Below the pieces are notes generated by a model, which had not been told where the DNA came from, ran no database searches, and was given only the letters and a program-made list of their open reading frames with translations. From assembly GCA_964369445.1 (NCBI GenBank), contig CAYJFU010000015.1, positions 1 to 37,954 on the forward strand: DNA of 37,954 nucleotides, given 5' to 3'. The position numbers were made by a program, and so were the translations under genes. The stretch is from CAYJBH01 sp964369445. GTDB lineage: Bacteria; Bacillota; Clostridia; Oscillospirales; Ruminococcaceae. The stretch's first letter is position 1, and every line of letters starts with the position of its first letter. Shown here piece by piece: positions 25,738 to 33,411 of this stretch.

Positions 25738-27555
25738 TTATATATCTATTTTTTTCAGTAAACTCGCTACAATTTCTTCCGGTGAAAATGTTTGTGTATC
25801 CGCTACAAAATCCGGTGCCGTGGGCACCTCATAGGGGCTTGATATCCCGGTGAAGTTTGAAATTTCGCCCTTGCGAGCTTTAGCGTAAAGGTTTTTTGTG
25901 TCACGTCGCTCACACTCTGCAAGTGATGCATTGACAAAAACTTCAAAAAAGTCCTCTCCAATTATTGTGCGTGCATTTTTCCTCTCTTCTTCATACGGTG
26001 AAATAACCGACACAAGAACAATTAGACCTGCATCATTCATTAGTTTTGCGGTCTCGGCAATTCGGCGAATATTTTCTGTTCTGTCCTCATGACTGAATCC
26101 TAAGTTGTTATTAAGACCCATTCGAACATTGTCACCGTCAAGTATCATGGTATGCTTGCCAAGACCTACCAATACTTTTTCTAATGCATTAGCAAGTGTT
26201 GATTTCCCGGAGCCGGACAAACCTGTAAACCAAAACGTTTTTGTCTCTTGATTTTTTTGATTTGCTCTAAATTGTTTTGTTATATCTAATTGTTGCCATG
26301 TCAGGTTGTCGGAACGATGCAGGCGATACTGTATAGTTCCACATGCAGAGGTCATGTTTGTGACGCGGTTTATTAGTATAAGACGCCCTAAAGCCTGGCA
26401 CTCATCAAAACTGTCAAAAACTATCTTTTGCGGCAAGGCTATATCACAGTTGATAATGTCATTCTTTTTTGCTTGTTCCTGTAAAATATGTGCACCTGTA
26501 TTAACATCAATACAATAGTGTATCTTTATAACCGTCGCAGGTATTGTTTTTGTAGCTATTTTTATCAGATAGTTACCTCCGACCAACAACTCATCGTCAT
26601 CCATCCAAAGCAGATTGCACCTTAACAGCCTACCAATGCACTGTACACCGACTTTAGAAATAACCGAACCTCGTGAGCAGTCCACCTCTCTGTCAAGCAC
26701 CACCGTTAATGCCTCACCAACACCTGCATGGTCACTGGGTTTGTCAGTAACATAAATGCTTTTAACTACTGCATTTTCATCTCCGGGCAATATTGATATC
26801 TCATCACCAATGCTGATTGCACCTTGTGCAACCTGTCCTTGAAAACCACGAAAATCAAGGTGTGGTCTGCAGACACGTTGAACCGGCATAAAAAAAGGCT
26901 TATCGTCATCAGTTAAGTCAAAGTCCAACTCTTCAAGGTAATGCAAAAGCGACATGCCTTTGTACCACTCAGTGTTTTTGCTATTGTTGGTAACGTTATC
27001 ACCTTCGGTGGCTGACACCGGAATACTCACAGCGGTATGGTGATTCACGCAACCGATTATCCCAAAAAGTTCTGCTTCAATGTTTGCAAAAACTGCACGA
27101 TTGTAACCCACAAGATCCATTTTGTTAACAGCAAAAACAAAGTGTTTTATGCCCATTAGCTCACATATTCTTAAATGCCGTTTTGTCTGTGTTAAAACCC
27201 CTTGACTTGCATCAACTAATATTATAGCCAAGTCCGCAAAAGAAGCACCAACTGCCATGTTGCGCGTATATTCTTCATGGCCCGGCGTATCGGCAACAAT
27301 AAAACTGCGCTTTTCTGTGTTAAAGTATCGGTAAGCTACATCTATTGTTATGCCCTGTTCCCTCTCTGCCATTAAACCATCGAGTAGCAAGGAGTAGTCA
27401 ATATCATTCTCACGACTGCCGATTTTGCTATCTAATATAAGTGCATTTTCCTGATCTGTAAACAGTAACTTTGAATCATAGAGCATATGACCGATAAGTG
27501 TAGACTTTCCGTCGTCAACACTCCCACAAGTTATAAATTTCAACAAATTTTTCAC
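25738..27555 (-). CDS. cysNC: Bifunctional sulfate adenylyltransferase subunit 1 / APS kinase
   Basis: Fused CysN and CysC. CysN (1 to about 430) is the GTPase subunit of ATP sulfurylase: G1 FITCGSVDDGKST, G3 VADTPGHEEY, G4 FAVNKMDL; it uses GTP hydrolysis to drive APS formation with CysD. CysC (about 439-605) phosphorylates APS to PAPS: P-loop GLSGSGKST (445-453), LDGDNVRMGLNNNLGFSHED and FVNASLAECERRD. The start ATG abuts the cysD stop, so the two are translationally coupled. Putting the kinase on the sulfurylase channels sulfate to PAPS. With CysQ and a sulfotransferase in the same operon and no APS/PAPS reductase or sulfite reductase gene here, the likely purpose is sulfation, not cysteine synthesis. 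Confidence 0.95.
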   Translation of the reverse strand: MKNLLKFITCGSVDDGKSTLIGHMLYDSKLLFTDQENALILDSKIGSRENDIDYSLLLDGLMAEREQGITIDVAYRYFNTEKRSFIVADTPGHEEYTRNMAVGASFADLAIILVDASQGVLTQTKRHLRICELMGIKHFVFAVNKMDLVGYNRAVFANIEAELFGIIGCVNHHTAVSIPVSATEGDNVTNNSKNTEWYKGMSLLHYLEELDFDLTDDDKPFFMPVQRVCRPHLDFRGFQGQVAQGAISIGDEISILPGDENAVVKSIYVTDKPSDHAGVGEALTVVLDREVDCSRGSVISKVGVQCIGRLLRCNLLWMDDDELLVGGNYLIKIATKTIPATVIKIHYCIDVNTGAHILQEQAKKNDIINCDIALPQKIVFDSFDECQALGRLILINRVTNMTSACGTIQYRLHRSDNLTWQQLDITKQFRANQKNQETKTFWFTGLSGSGKSTLANALEKVLVGLGKHTMILDGDNVRMGLNNNLGFSHEDRTENIRRIAETAKLMNDAGLIVLVSVISPYEEERKNARTIIGEDFFEVFVNASLAECERRDTKNLYAKARKGEISNFTGISSPYEVPTAPDFVADTQTFSPEEIVASLLKKIDI

Positions 27556-28455
27556 TTAAAAATACCCTTCTCTTTTTCTTCTTTCCATGCTTCCGCGCGC
27601 CTCATGGTCGATGGTGCGGTTACTGCGTTCGGAAGATACTGCCCCAAGCGTCTCCGCTGTTATTGTTTCCAGTGTATCAGCTGTGGACTCTATCGCACCG
27701 GTAAGCGGATAACATCCCAGCGTGCGAAAACGCACACAACGATGCTCTATACTCTCACCTTCATTTAACACAAGTCTGGCATCATCGGCCATAATGAGAC
27801 ACCCATCGCGGTTAACAATCGGTCGTTGCTTTGCAAAGTAAAGTGGCACAATTTCAATGTTTTCGCGTGCAATGTATTGCCATACATCAGATTCAGTCCA
27901 ATTAGATATCGGAAACACCCTCATGCTCTCCCCTTTTTGCAAGCAGGTATTATAAAGATTCCATAGCTCCGGACGTTGCTTTTTTGGATTCCACGCATGT
28001 GCTTCATTTCGAAAAGAGAATATCCTCTCTTTTGCACGCGACATTTCCTCATCTCGTCGTCCTCCACCGAAAGCGGCGGTGAATTTATACTTATCAAGCC
28101 CTTGTTTTAGCGCTTGAGTTTTCATAATATCGGTGTAAGCACTCCCATGTTCAAATGGGTTTATATTGTTGCGTATACCGTCCATGTTACTGTGTACAAT
28201 AAGCTCGATGCCGGTTTCCTTTGCTACTCTATCACGAAACTCTATCATTTCCTTAAACTTCCATGTCGTATCAATGTGCATGAATGGAAATGGTGGTTTT
28301 TCAGGGTAAAAGGCTTTTAAGGCAAGGTGTAACATCACCGAGCTGTCCTTGCCAATGGAGTAAAGCATGACAGGGCGTTCGCACTCTGCAACAACCTCGC
28401 GCATTATGTATATCGCTTCAGCCTCTAAGATGTCCAAATGTGACATATTATGCAT
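27556..28455 (-). CDS. cysD: Sulfate adenylyltransferase subunit 2
   Basis: Catalytic subunit of ATP sulfurylase, which joins sulfate to AMP to give APS. 299 residues. The PP-loop ATPase motif YSIGKDSSVMLHLALKAFYP (about 31-50) is intact, followed by FPFMHIDTTWKF, AAFGGGRRDEEMSRAKERIFSFR and the C-terminal FRTLGCYPLTGAIEST. The GTPase partner CysN is encoded immediately downstream and the nucleotidase CysQ upstream (15-base gap). Confidence 0.97.
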   Translation of the reverse strand: MHNMSHLDILEAEAIYIMREVVAECERPVMLYSIGKDSSVMLHLALKAFYPEKPPFPFMHIDTTWKFKEMIEFRDRVAKETGIELIVHSNMDGIRNNINPFEHGSAYTDIMKTQALKQGLDKYKFTAAFGGGRRDEEMSRAKERIFSFRNEAHAWNPKKQRPELWNLYNTCLQKGESMRVFPISNWTESDVWQYIARENIEIVPLYFAKQRPIVNRDGCLIMADDARLVLNEGESIEHRCVRFRTLGCYPLTGAIESTADTLETITAETLGAVSSERSNRTIDHEARGSMERRKREGYF

Positions 28456-28470
28456 TAAAAAATCCTTTCA

Positions 28471-29283
28471 CTACAGAATATTTTGCTTTGAGTTAACAAT
28501 ATAAAACCCTTTTTCATTGAGGGAATTTTTCCTGTTATACAGCATTTCACTGCCGTCAAGCTGACGAAATGTTGCCCCGGCCTCCTCTGCGATAACCTGC
28601 ATGGCCGCCGTATCCCATTCCATTGTAAATCCATGACGGTAATAAATTTCCGCCTCTCCCCTTGCTATTAAGCAACCTTTGAGCGAACTGCCCATTCGCT
28701 TAAAGTTTTTTAGGTTGTACTTTTGGACCAGGCTATCCATTTCAGCACAGTTGTGTGAACGGCTGACAACAGCGCGCACCTTGCTCAAATCCTCTTCACC
28801 GGTAACATGTATGTTTTGCACGGCTCCTGTATCATTACGGTAATATGCTCCGTTTGAAGCACTTGCGAAGTAAAGTTCCCTCGTTGCCGGCACGTAAATA
28901 ACCCCCATTATTGCTCGCTGATTGTAGCTCAAAGCAATATTGACAGTAAACTCACCGTTTCGCTTTAAAAACTCTTTGGTGCCGTCCAAAGGGTCTACGA
29001 TAAAGCAAAATGAATTATTTAGCCGCTCAAGGTTGTCCGCTTCCTCCTCCGACAGTACGGCATATTTTGGATATTGTGTTTTGAGGGCATTAACTATAAG
29101 CTTATTGGCACGCAAATCAGCCGAGGTGAGCGGCGATGTATCGGACTTATAGTCGACAAAGTCAAACAACGATTCGTTATTATATACCAGCATTATCTGC
29201 TCTCCTGCTTTAACGGCTAGGTCACAGCAAAAGGCTTCAATGCTCTTTAATTGGCTATGTGTCAGTTTGTTTTCGGTTTCCAT
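28471..29283 (-). CDS. cysQ: 3'(2'),5'-bisphosphate nucleotidase
   Basis: Hydrolyses PAP, the by-product of sulfotransfer, to AMP, relieving product inhibition of sulfotransferases. 270 residues of the inositol monophosphatase fold: VLSEEEADN and IVDPLDGTKEFLKRNGEFTV (metal-binding Glu and Asp-rich DGT), and MEWDTAAMQVIAEEAGA. It abuts the sulfotransferase gene (stop followed immediately by the start) and precedes cysD, so it belongs to the PAPS-using operon. A general housekeeping phosphatase role is possible but the context favours PAP removal. Confidence 0.93.
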   Translation of the reverse strand: METENKLTHSQLKSIEAFCCDLAVKAGEQIMLVYNNESLFDFVDYKSDTSPLTSADLRANKLIVNALKTQYPKYAVLSEEEADNLERLNNSFCFIVDPLDGTKEFLKRNGEFTVNIALSYNQRAIMGVIYVPATRELYFASASNGAYYRNDTGAVQNIHVTGEEDLSKVRAVVSRSHNCAEMDSLVQKYNLKNFKRMGSSLKGCLIARGEAEIYYRHGFTMEWDTAAMQVIAEEAGATFRQLDGSEMLYNRKNSLNEKGFYIVNSKQNIL

Positions 29284-30570
29284 TTATCGTATGTTCCCTC
29301 TCCACTTATTTTTAAACTTTTCTATATCCGCCTCGGTATAACAATGCTTTACATAAGGCTGGTCAAAACAACTTTCGAAATACTCCTTAGAAAAACGCAA
29401 CTCTTTTTGCGCCTGTTTGTAAGATTTTCCTATCCACTTGTCGGTACCAACATTTGACACCTCCAGCTTGCCAAAAGGAACACCTACCCACTGCGACAGT
29501 TCCGGCACAAGGTTATTTAGTTTTTCAAGTTGGAACACAAAACATTCAATGTCACCTTCTTTTATGACAGAATATCCTTTTTCTTTATCAAAAGGGTGTG
29601 CAAGAAAGTCAATCATATTTTGTTGGAACGATGGGATAAAGTTTTGGATGGTGTCTTCTAAAGCAATAAATTCCCGAGCATTAGCATGTGCATGTATAAA
29701 AATGTCAAAAAACATTTGAGCATCACCCCCATTTTTATAAATTGAGGTTTTGAGATTTTTTATTGTTTCTTCATCATAATCACTCAAAAATGAAAGCGTT
29801 GCATGTTCCATCAATGGAATTGTGGCTCCACAGAATGAAACCAGTTGATAAACAGCAGAGATATTTTGTCCTATTGGTTCCCTAACTGCAGTTATAACTT
29901 TAATAGTTTTGGAATATTCCTGATAGAATTCTTTATCAACATATTTTTTAAAATACCCACTTCTATGATAATTATTTAAATATTTTACACCATTTATGCT
30001 AAAAGTATTATTTAGTGTGTGGTCACCGGATTTTAATGGCATGCACACAAGAATATTATTTTCTTCGCTACCATAATTCAACATTTTTTCTGCAACTGCG
30101 TAAAAAACCTGAGCAACATCCCGAGCCATAAAATCGTATCGGTTTCCGCTAGAGTGTATTATCGAATTATTCTTTTCTGCATAACTTAAGAATCTCAAAT
30201 ATCTAAGCATACGGTAGGCTTCTGTACCGGTAATGAATTTTTCCAGCCCAATTTGCAGCAACTGTTCTGCTAAAGCTTCTTCACCAAAAAAACCTATTGC
30301 TGCACTAGGAGCAAACCCCACTGCCATTTGTATAATATACGGCTCCTCGCTCTGCGCAACATCCTGCACCTGTTTTGGTGAAATAATATTTTTGCCATGC
30401 GCTTTAGTGCCCCACAGCTTCTCATTATTATCACAAAAAGCATAAATTTCTATGTCAAAGCTTTCCAAAAGCTCCATCATAATTTTACCGGTGATGCCTG
30501 CACCCCACAATATGACCTTTTTATCACGATAAATGGATTGATTTTCATCAATTTGTGTTAACCTTATCAT
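29284..30570 (-). CDS. Putative PAPS-dependent sulfotransferase with N-terminal Rossmann-like domain
   Basis: 428-residue protein, first gene of the operon. Residues about 16-130 are a Rossmann-like module (KKVILWGAGITGKIMMELLE, EIYAFCDNN, GKNIISPKQV). The C-terminal part (about 165-428) looks like a sulfotransferase/capsule-synthesis fold: a 5'-phosphosulfate-loop-like PLKSGDHTL (178-186) and a 3'-phosphate-loop-like VITAVREPIGQNISAVYQ (about 225-242), the arrangement known from PAPS enzymes and related capsular polysaccharide families. The similarity is at motif level only and I infer the activity mainly from its operon partners, which make and recycle PAPS. The acceptor is unknown; a cell-surface glycan is the best guess. 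ATGGAG precedes the start. Confidence 0.6.
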   Translation of the reverse strand: MIRLTQIDENQSIYRDKKVILWGAGITGKIMMELLESFDIEIYAFCDNNEKLWGTKAHGKNIISPKQVQDVAQSEEPYIIQMAVGFAPSAAIGFFGEEALAEQLLQIGLEKFITGTEAYRMLRYLRFLSYAEKNNSIIHSSGNRYDFMARDVAQVFYAVAEKMLNYGSEENNILVCMPLKSGDHTLNNTFSINGVKYLNNYHRSGYFKKYVDKEFYQEYSKTIKVITAVREPIGQNISAVYQLVSFCGATIPLMEHATLSFLSDYDEETIKNLKTSIYKNGGDAQMFFDIFIHAHANAREFIALEDTIQNFIPSFQQNMIDFLAHPFDKEKGYSVIKEGDIECFVFQLEKLNNLVPELSQWVGVPFGKLEVSNVGTDKWIGKSYKQAQKELRFSKEYFESCFDQPYVKHCYTEADIEKFKNKWRGNIR

Positions 30571-30790
30571 GTATTTTCTCCATAATGAATTACATAAATT
30601 TATATTTTTTTAACTATTGACACGGTAACAAAAGACTAAAGCAAACCGAATTTATTCAATAACGTCTTGGTTAATATGAGGCGTAGTGTCACAAGTGCGC
30701 AAAAAATTAAGCCATACCATGTACCTTATATAATAATACTCGACAGAACTCATAAAAAATGAACCCATTTTGCAAATAAAAAACAAATAA

Positions 30791-30832
30791 CACCCCTTAT
30801 ACAATCGGCGAAAGCCGAAAACATAAGGGGTG
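30791..30832 (-). terminator. Terminator of the GGGtGRT/NifU-like operon
   Basis: CACCCCTTAT (30791-30800) pairs with ATAAGGGGTG (30823-30832) around an inner CGGC-GAAA-GCCG hairpin. On the minus strand it is followed by TTATTTGTTTTTTATTT, so it ends the operon transcribed leftward from 32.6 kb. Confidence 0.8.
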
Positions 30833-30856
30833 CTAATTTTTCGCTATAAAGCTTTA

Positions 30857-31849
30857 TTACTTAGTTGTAATCGCCACGGCACATGCAACGGTAGCACCTA
30901 CCATCGGGTTGTTACCCATGCCGATAAGACCCATCATCTCAACGTGAGCCGGAACACTGGAGGAGCCGGCAAACTGAGCATCGCCGTGCATTCTTCCCAT
31001 GCTGTCGGTCAAGCCATAAGAAGCCGGACCTGCCGCCATGTTGTCGGGGTGTAGGGTACGTCCTGTACCGCCGCCGGAGGCAACGCTGAAGTATCTCACA
31101 TCGTTTTCGCCGCACCACTTTTTATATGTGCCGGCAACAAGATGCTGAAAACGTGTAGGATTGGTGGAGTTACCGGTGATGGAAACGTCAACCTTTTCCT
31201 TTTTCATAATGGAAACGCCCTCGAGCACGTCGTTTGCGCCGTAAACCTTAACCGCGGCACGCTCGCCGTCAGAGAAAGCTTTCTCTCTAACTGTTTTAAT
31301 CTCGCCTGTACCAAAGTCATATTCCGTCTCAACATAAGTGAAGCCGTTGATTCTGGAAATGATATATGCGGCATCCTTGCCAAGACCGTTAAGAATAACT
31401 CTCAGCGGTGTTTTGCGTGCTTTGTTTGCAGTCTTTGCGATACCTATAGCACCCTCAGCGGCGGCGAAACTTTCGTGACCTGCCAAAAAGCAGAAGCACT
31501 CCGTCTCGTCGCGAAGAAGCATTGCACCGAGGTTACCGTGTCCAAGACCAACGTTGCGCTGTTCGGCAACACTGCCCGGGATACAAAAAGCTTCAAGACC
31601 GATACCGATTGCCTCAGCGGCCTCAGCTGCATTTGTGCAACCTTTTTTAATTGCTACCGCACTGCCAAGTATATATGCCCACACTGCATTGTCAAATGCA
31701 ATAGGCTGTACACCCTTAACGATAGCTTCAACGTCTGCACCGTTTTCCATGCAGAGATCTTTTGCGGCCTCCAGGCTCTCAAGACCATATTCTTTGAGAC
31801 AGGCATCAATTTTGCCTATGCGCCGTCCCTTGCTTTCAAATTCAGCCAT
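30857..31849 (-). CDS. GGGtGRT family protein, unknown function
   Basis: 330-residue protein named for its conserved GGGTGRT, seen here in FSVASGGGTGRTLHPDNMAAG. Other strong blocks are QRNVGLGHGNLGAMLL and FCFLAGHESFAAAEGAIGIA. It is cytoplasmic (no signal or TM) and occurs across gut Clostridia, as here, next to a NifU-like Fe-S scaffold protein. The biochemical role is unknown. It is 46 bases downstream of the NifU-like gene and ends at the 30791-30832 terminator. Confidence 0.9.
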   Translation of the reverse strand: MAEFESKGRRIGKIDACLKEYGLESLEAAKDLCMENGADVEAIVKGVQPIAFDNAVWAYILGSAVAIKKGCTNAAEAAEAIGIGLEAFCIPGSVAEQRNVGLGHGNLGAMLLRDETECFCFLAGHESFAAAEGAIGIAKTANKARKTPLRVILNGLGKDAAYIISRINGFTYVETEYDFGTGEIKTVREKAFSDGERAAVKVYGANDVLEGVSIMKKEKVDVSITGNSTNPTRFQHLVAGTYKKWCGENDVRYFSVASGGGTGRTLHPDNMAAGPASYGLTDSMGRMHGDAQFAGSSSVPAHVEMMGLIGMGNNPMVGATVACAVAITTK

Positions 31850-31895
31850 AATATAATTTTCTCCTGTAATTCACTGTTATCGTTAAAATGTATAC

Positions 31896-32588
31896 TTACT
31901 CTTCGCGCGGGTCGATGTATTTTGCAGCGTTTGCAAAACGACCGTAACTGCCGAGGTTATTCTCATACGCCTCTTTGGGGTCCTTGCCGTGGCGGATATC
32001 TTCGAGCATTTTGCCAACACGACAGAACTCGTAACCTACAGCTTCGCCACCCTCATCAAGAGCAACGCGTGTAATGTAACCCTCTGCCATTTCAAGGTAA
32101 CGTACACCCTTTGCGCCGGTGGCAAATATAGTGCCGACCTGTGAGCGCAAGCCTTTACCCAAATCCTCAAGCGATGCGCCAACCGGCAGACCGTCCTCGG
32201 AAAAAGCTGTCTGCGAACGACCGTAGCTCAGCTGTTTGAAAACCTCACGCATTGCAACGTTGATAGCGTCACATACAAGGTCGGTGTTAAGTGCCTCAAG
32301 CATTGTCTTGCCTGTCAGAATCTCGCCTGCCATAGCAGCAGAGTGTGTCATGCCGCTGCAACCGAGTGTCTCGACGAGTGCTTCTTCGATAATACCGTTT
32401 TTAACGTTGATTGTAAGCTTACATGCGCCTTGTTGCGGGGCACACCAGCCCACACCGTGGGACAAACCGCTTATGTCTTTAATCTCATAAGCTTTAACCC
32501 AGCGTCCCTCCTGCGGTATCGGGGCAGGGCCGTGATTTACGCCCTTAGCGACAGAGCACATCCGCTCCACTTCATGGGAATAGTTCAT
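31896..32588 (-). CDS. NifU-like iron-sulfur scaffold protein
   Basis: 230-residue NifU N-terminal-like protein. The candidate metal-ligand cysteines are in GWCAPQQGACKLTINV and ETLGCSGMTHSAAMAGEILTGKT; the latter matches the GCxxxxASxS-type block of Fe-S scaffold proteins. A long C-terminal extension (about 120-230) is unlike IscU and typical of the partner of GGGtGRT proteins. It is probably a dedicated partner of the following gene rather than the housekeeping scaffold. Promoter at 32624-32652, AAGGAG ribosome site. Confidence 0.8.
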   Translation of the reverse strand: MNYSHEVERMCSVAKGVNHGPAPIPQEGRWVKAYEIKDISGLSHGVGWCAPQQGACKLTINVKNGIIEEALVETLGCSGMTHSAAMAGEILTGKTMLEALNTDLVCDAINVAMREVFKQLSYGRSQTAFSEDGLPVGASLEDLGKGLRSQVGTIFATGAKGVRYLEMAEGYITRVALDEGGEAVGYEFCRVGKMLEDIRHGKDPKEAYENNLGSYGRFANAAKYIDPREE

Positions 32589-32623
32589 AGTTTCGCTTCT
32601 CCTTTATATTTGCTATAATATTG

Positions 32624-32652
32624 ATTATATCGTATTTTGGCAGTTTTATCAA
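32624..32652 (-). promoter_or_regulatory. Promoter of the NifU-like/GGGtGRT operon
   Basis: On the minus strand TTGATA (32652-32647), 17-base spacer, perfect TATAAT (32629-32624), about 35 bases before the start codon. Confidence 0.7.
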
Positions 32653-32799
32653 GTCAAAAATACTATATGTGTGCAAAAAACTTTAATTTTTTGTCAACAA
32701 CTTTAGAGAAACAATTTCATATTCACCCTTGAGCGTAGGAACCGTGAAGGGGTATACACAAAAACATATACCTGATTAATTTGTTTATATTTTCTTCTA

Positions 32800-32815
32800 T
32801 TGTCAATTATGACAA
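32800..32815. promoter_or_regulatory. Palindrome, possible operator
   Basis: TTGTCAATTATGACAA: perfect 6-base arms around ATTA, about 85 bases upstream of the Crh-like gene's -35. No regulator is assigned. Confidence 0.3.
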
Positions 32816-32900
32816 AATTCTTACATCTTTTTAGTCGAATTGCACAAAATCAAATTGTAAATTTTGACAAACTTTTATGTTGAAAAAATCCCGTATTTTG

Positions 32901-32929
32901 TTGACATTGCTATAATAGTGTTATATAAT
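32901..32929 (+). promoter_or_regulatory. Consensus sigma-A promoter of the Crh-like gene
   Basis: Perfect TTGACA (32901-32906) and TATAAT (32924-32929) with a 17-base spacer. The start codon is about 98 bases downstream, giving a roughly 90-base leader. Confidence 0.9.
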
Positions 32930-33027
32930 AATATCAAGCAAACAGATACATAACCTAGCCGCAAGAGCGAAAGACGCTTTTGACATATATTAATTTGTAG
33001 ATAAAAGAACGAAAGGAGATAAGAATT

Positions 33028-33279
33028 ATGATAGACACAAGTGTAAAGGTAAGCAATGTAAGCATGCAGGAGTTCAGCGAGGTTATCGCAAGCTGCAAGG
33101 GTGACGTTTATATGGTAACACCGGAGGGTGACAGATTGAATCTTAAAAGCAAGCTCTGCCAGCTTATCGGTTTTACAAAGCTTGTTGAGGGTGGCATCGT
33201 ATCCACTGCACGCCTTGAGTGTTCCGTACCGGAAGATGAGAGCAAACTGTTCCGCTTTAACCTTTTCGGCGAAAAGTAA
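33028..33279 (+). CDS. Small Crh/HPr-like protein lacking the active-site His
   Basis: 83 residues. KGDVYMVTPEGDRLNLKSKL aligns by eye with HPr's ADVNLEYNGKTVNLKSIMG, preserving the Ser that HPr kinase phosphorylates (NLKS, residue about 41). The phosphotransfer His of HPr (usual IHARP) is absent (NVSMQEFSE), as in Crh, so a PTS phosphocarrier role is unlikely and regulation is more plausible. AAAGGAG is well placed before the ATG. It has a consensus promoter, a 90-base leader, and its own terminator at 33301-33343, so it is a strongly expressed single gene. Similarity is short; it could be another small fold. Confidence 0.55.
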   Translation: MIDTSVKVSNVSMQEFSEVIASCKGDVYMVTPEGDRLNLKSKLCQLIGFTKLVEGGIVSTARLECSVPEDESKLFRFNLFGEK

Positions 33280-33300
33280 TCGCCACAAACCTATCAAAAA

Positions 33301-33343
33301 CGAGAGACTGAGCATACCTACCCGCTCGGTCTCTTGTTTTTTT
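33301..33343 (+). terminator. Terminator of the Crh-like gene
   Basis: GAGAGACTGAGC pairs with GCTCGGTCTCTT (one G-U pair) followed by seven Ts. Confidence 0.9.
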
Positions 33344-33352
33344 GCGTTTTAT

Positions 33353-33382
33353 TTGACAAGCCCTCCCTTAATATGTTAAAAT
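33353..33382 (+). promoter_or_regulatory. Promoter of the secreted repeat protein
   Basis: Perfect TTGACA (33353-33358), 18-base spacer, TAAAAT (33377-33382), about 30 bases before the start codon. Confidence 0.65.
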
Positions 33383-33411
33383 TAAACAATCTTAATCTTG
33401 TCGGAGTAATT

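Larger units (their letters stand above)
32589..33027. other. Divergent intergenic region upstream of the Crh-like gene
   Basis: 439 bases with outward-facing promoters (32624-32652 on minus, 32901-32929 on plus). A perfect inverted repeat TTGTCA-ATTA-TGACAA sits at 32800-32815 and could be an operator. I see no gene, tRNA or convincing structured RNA. Confidence 0.6.

Noticed and set aside
31142..32074. 310-codon open frame on the plus strand
   Set aside because: Antisense to the well-supported GGGtGRT and NifU-like genes, Cys-rich random composition.
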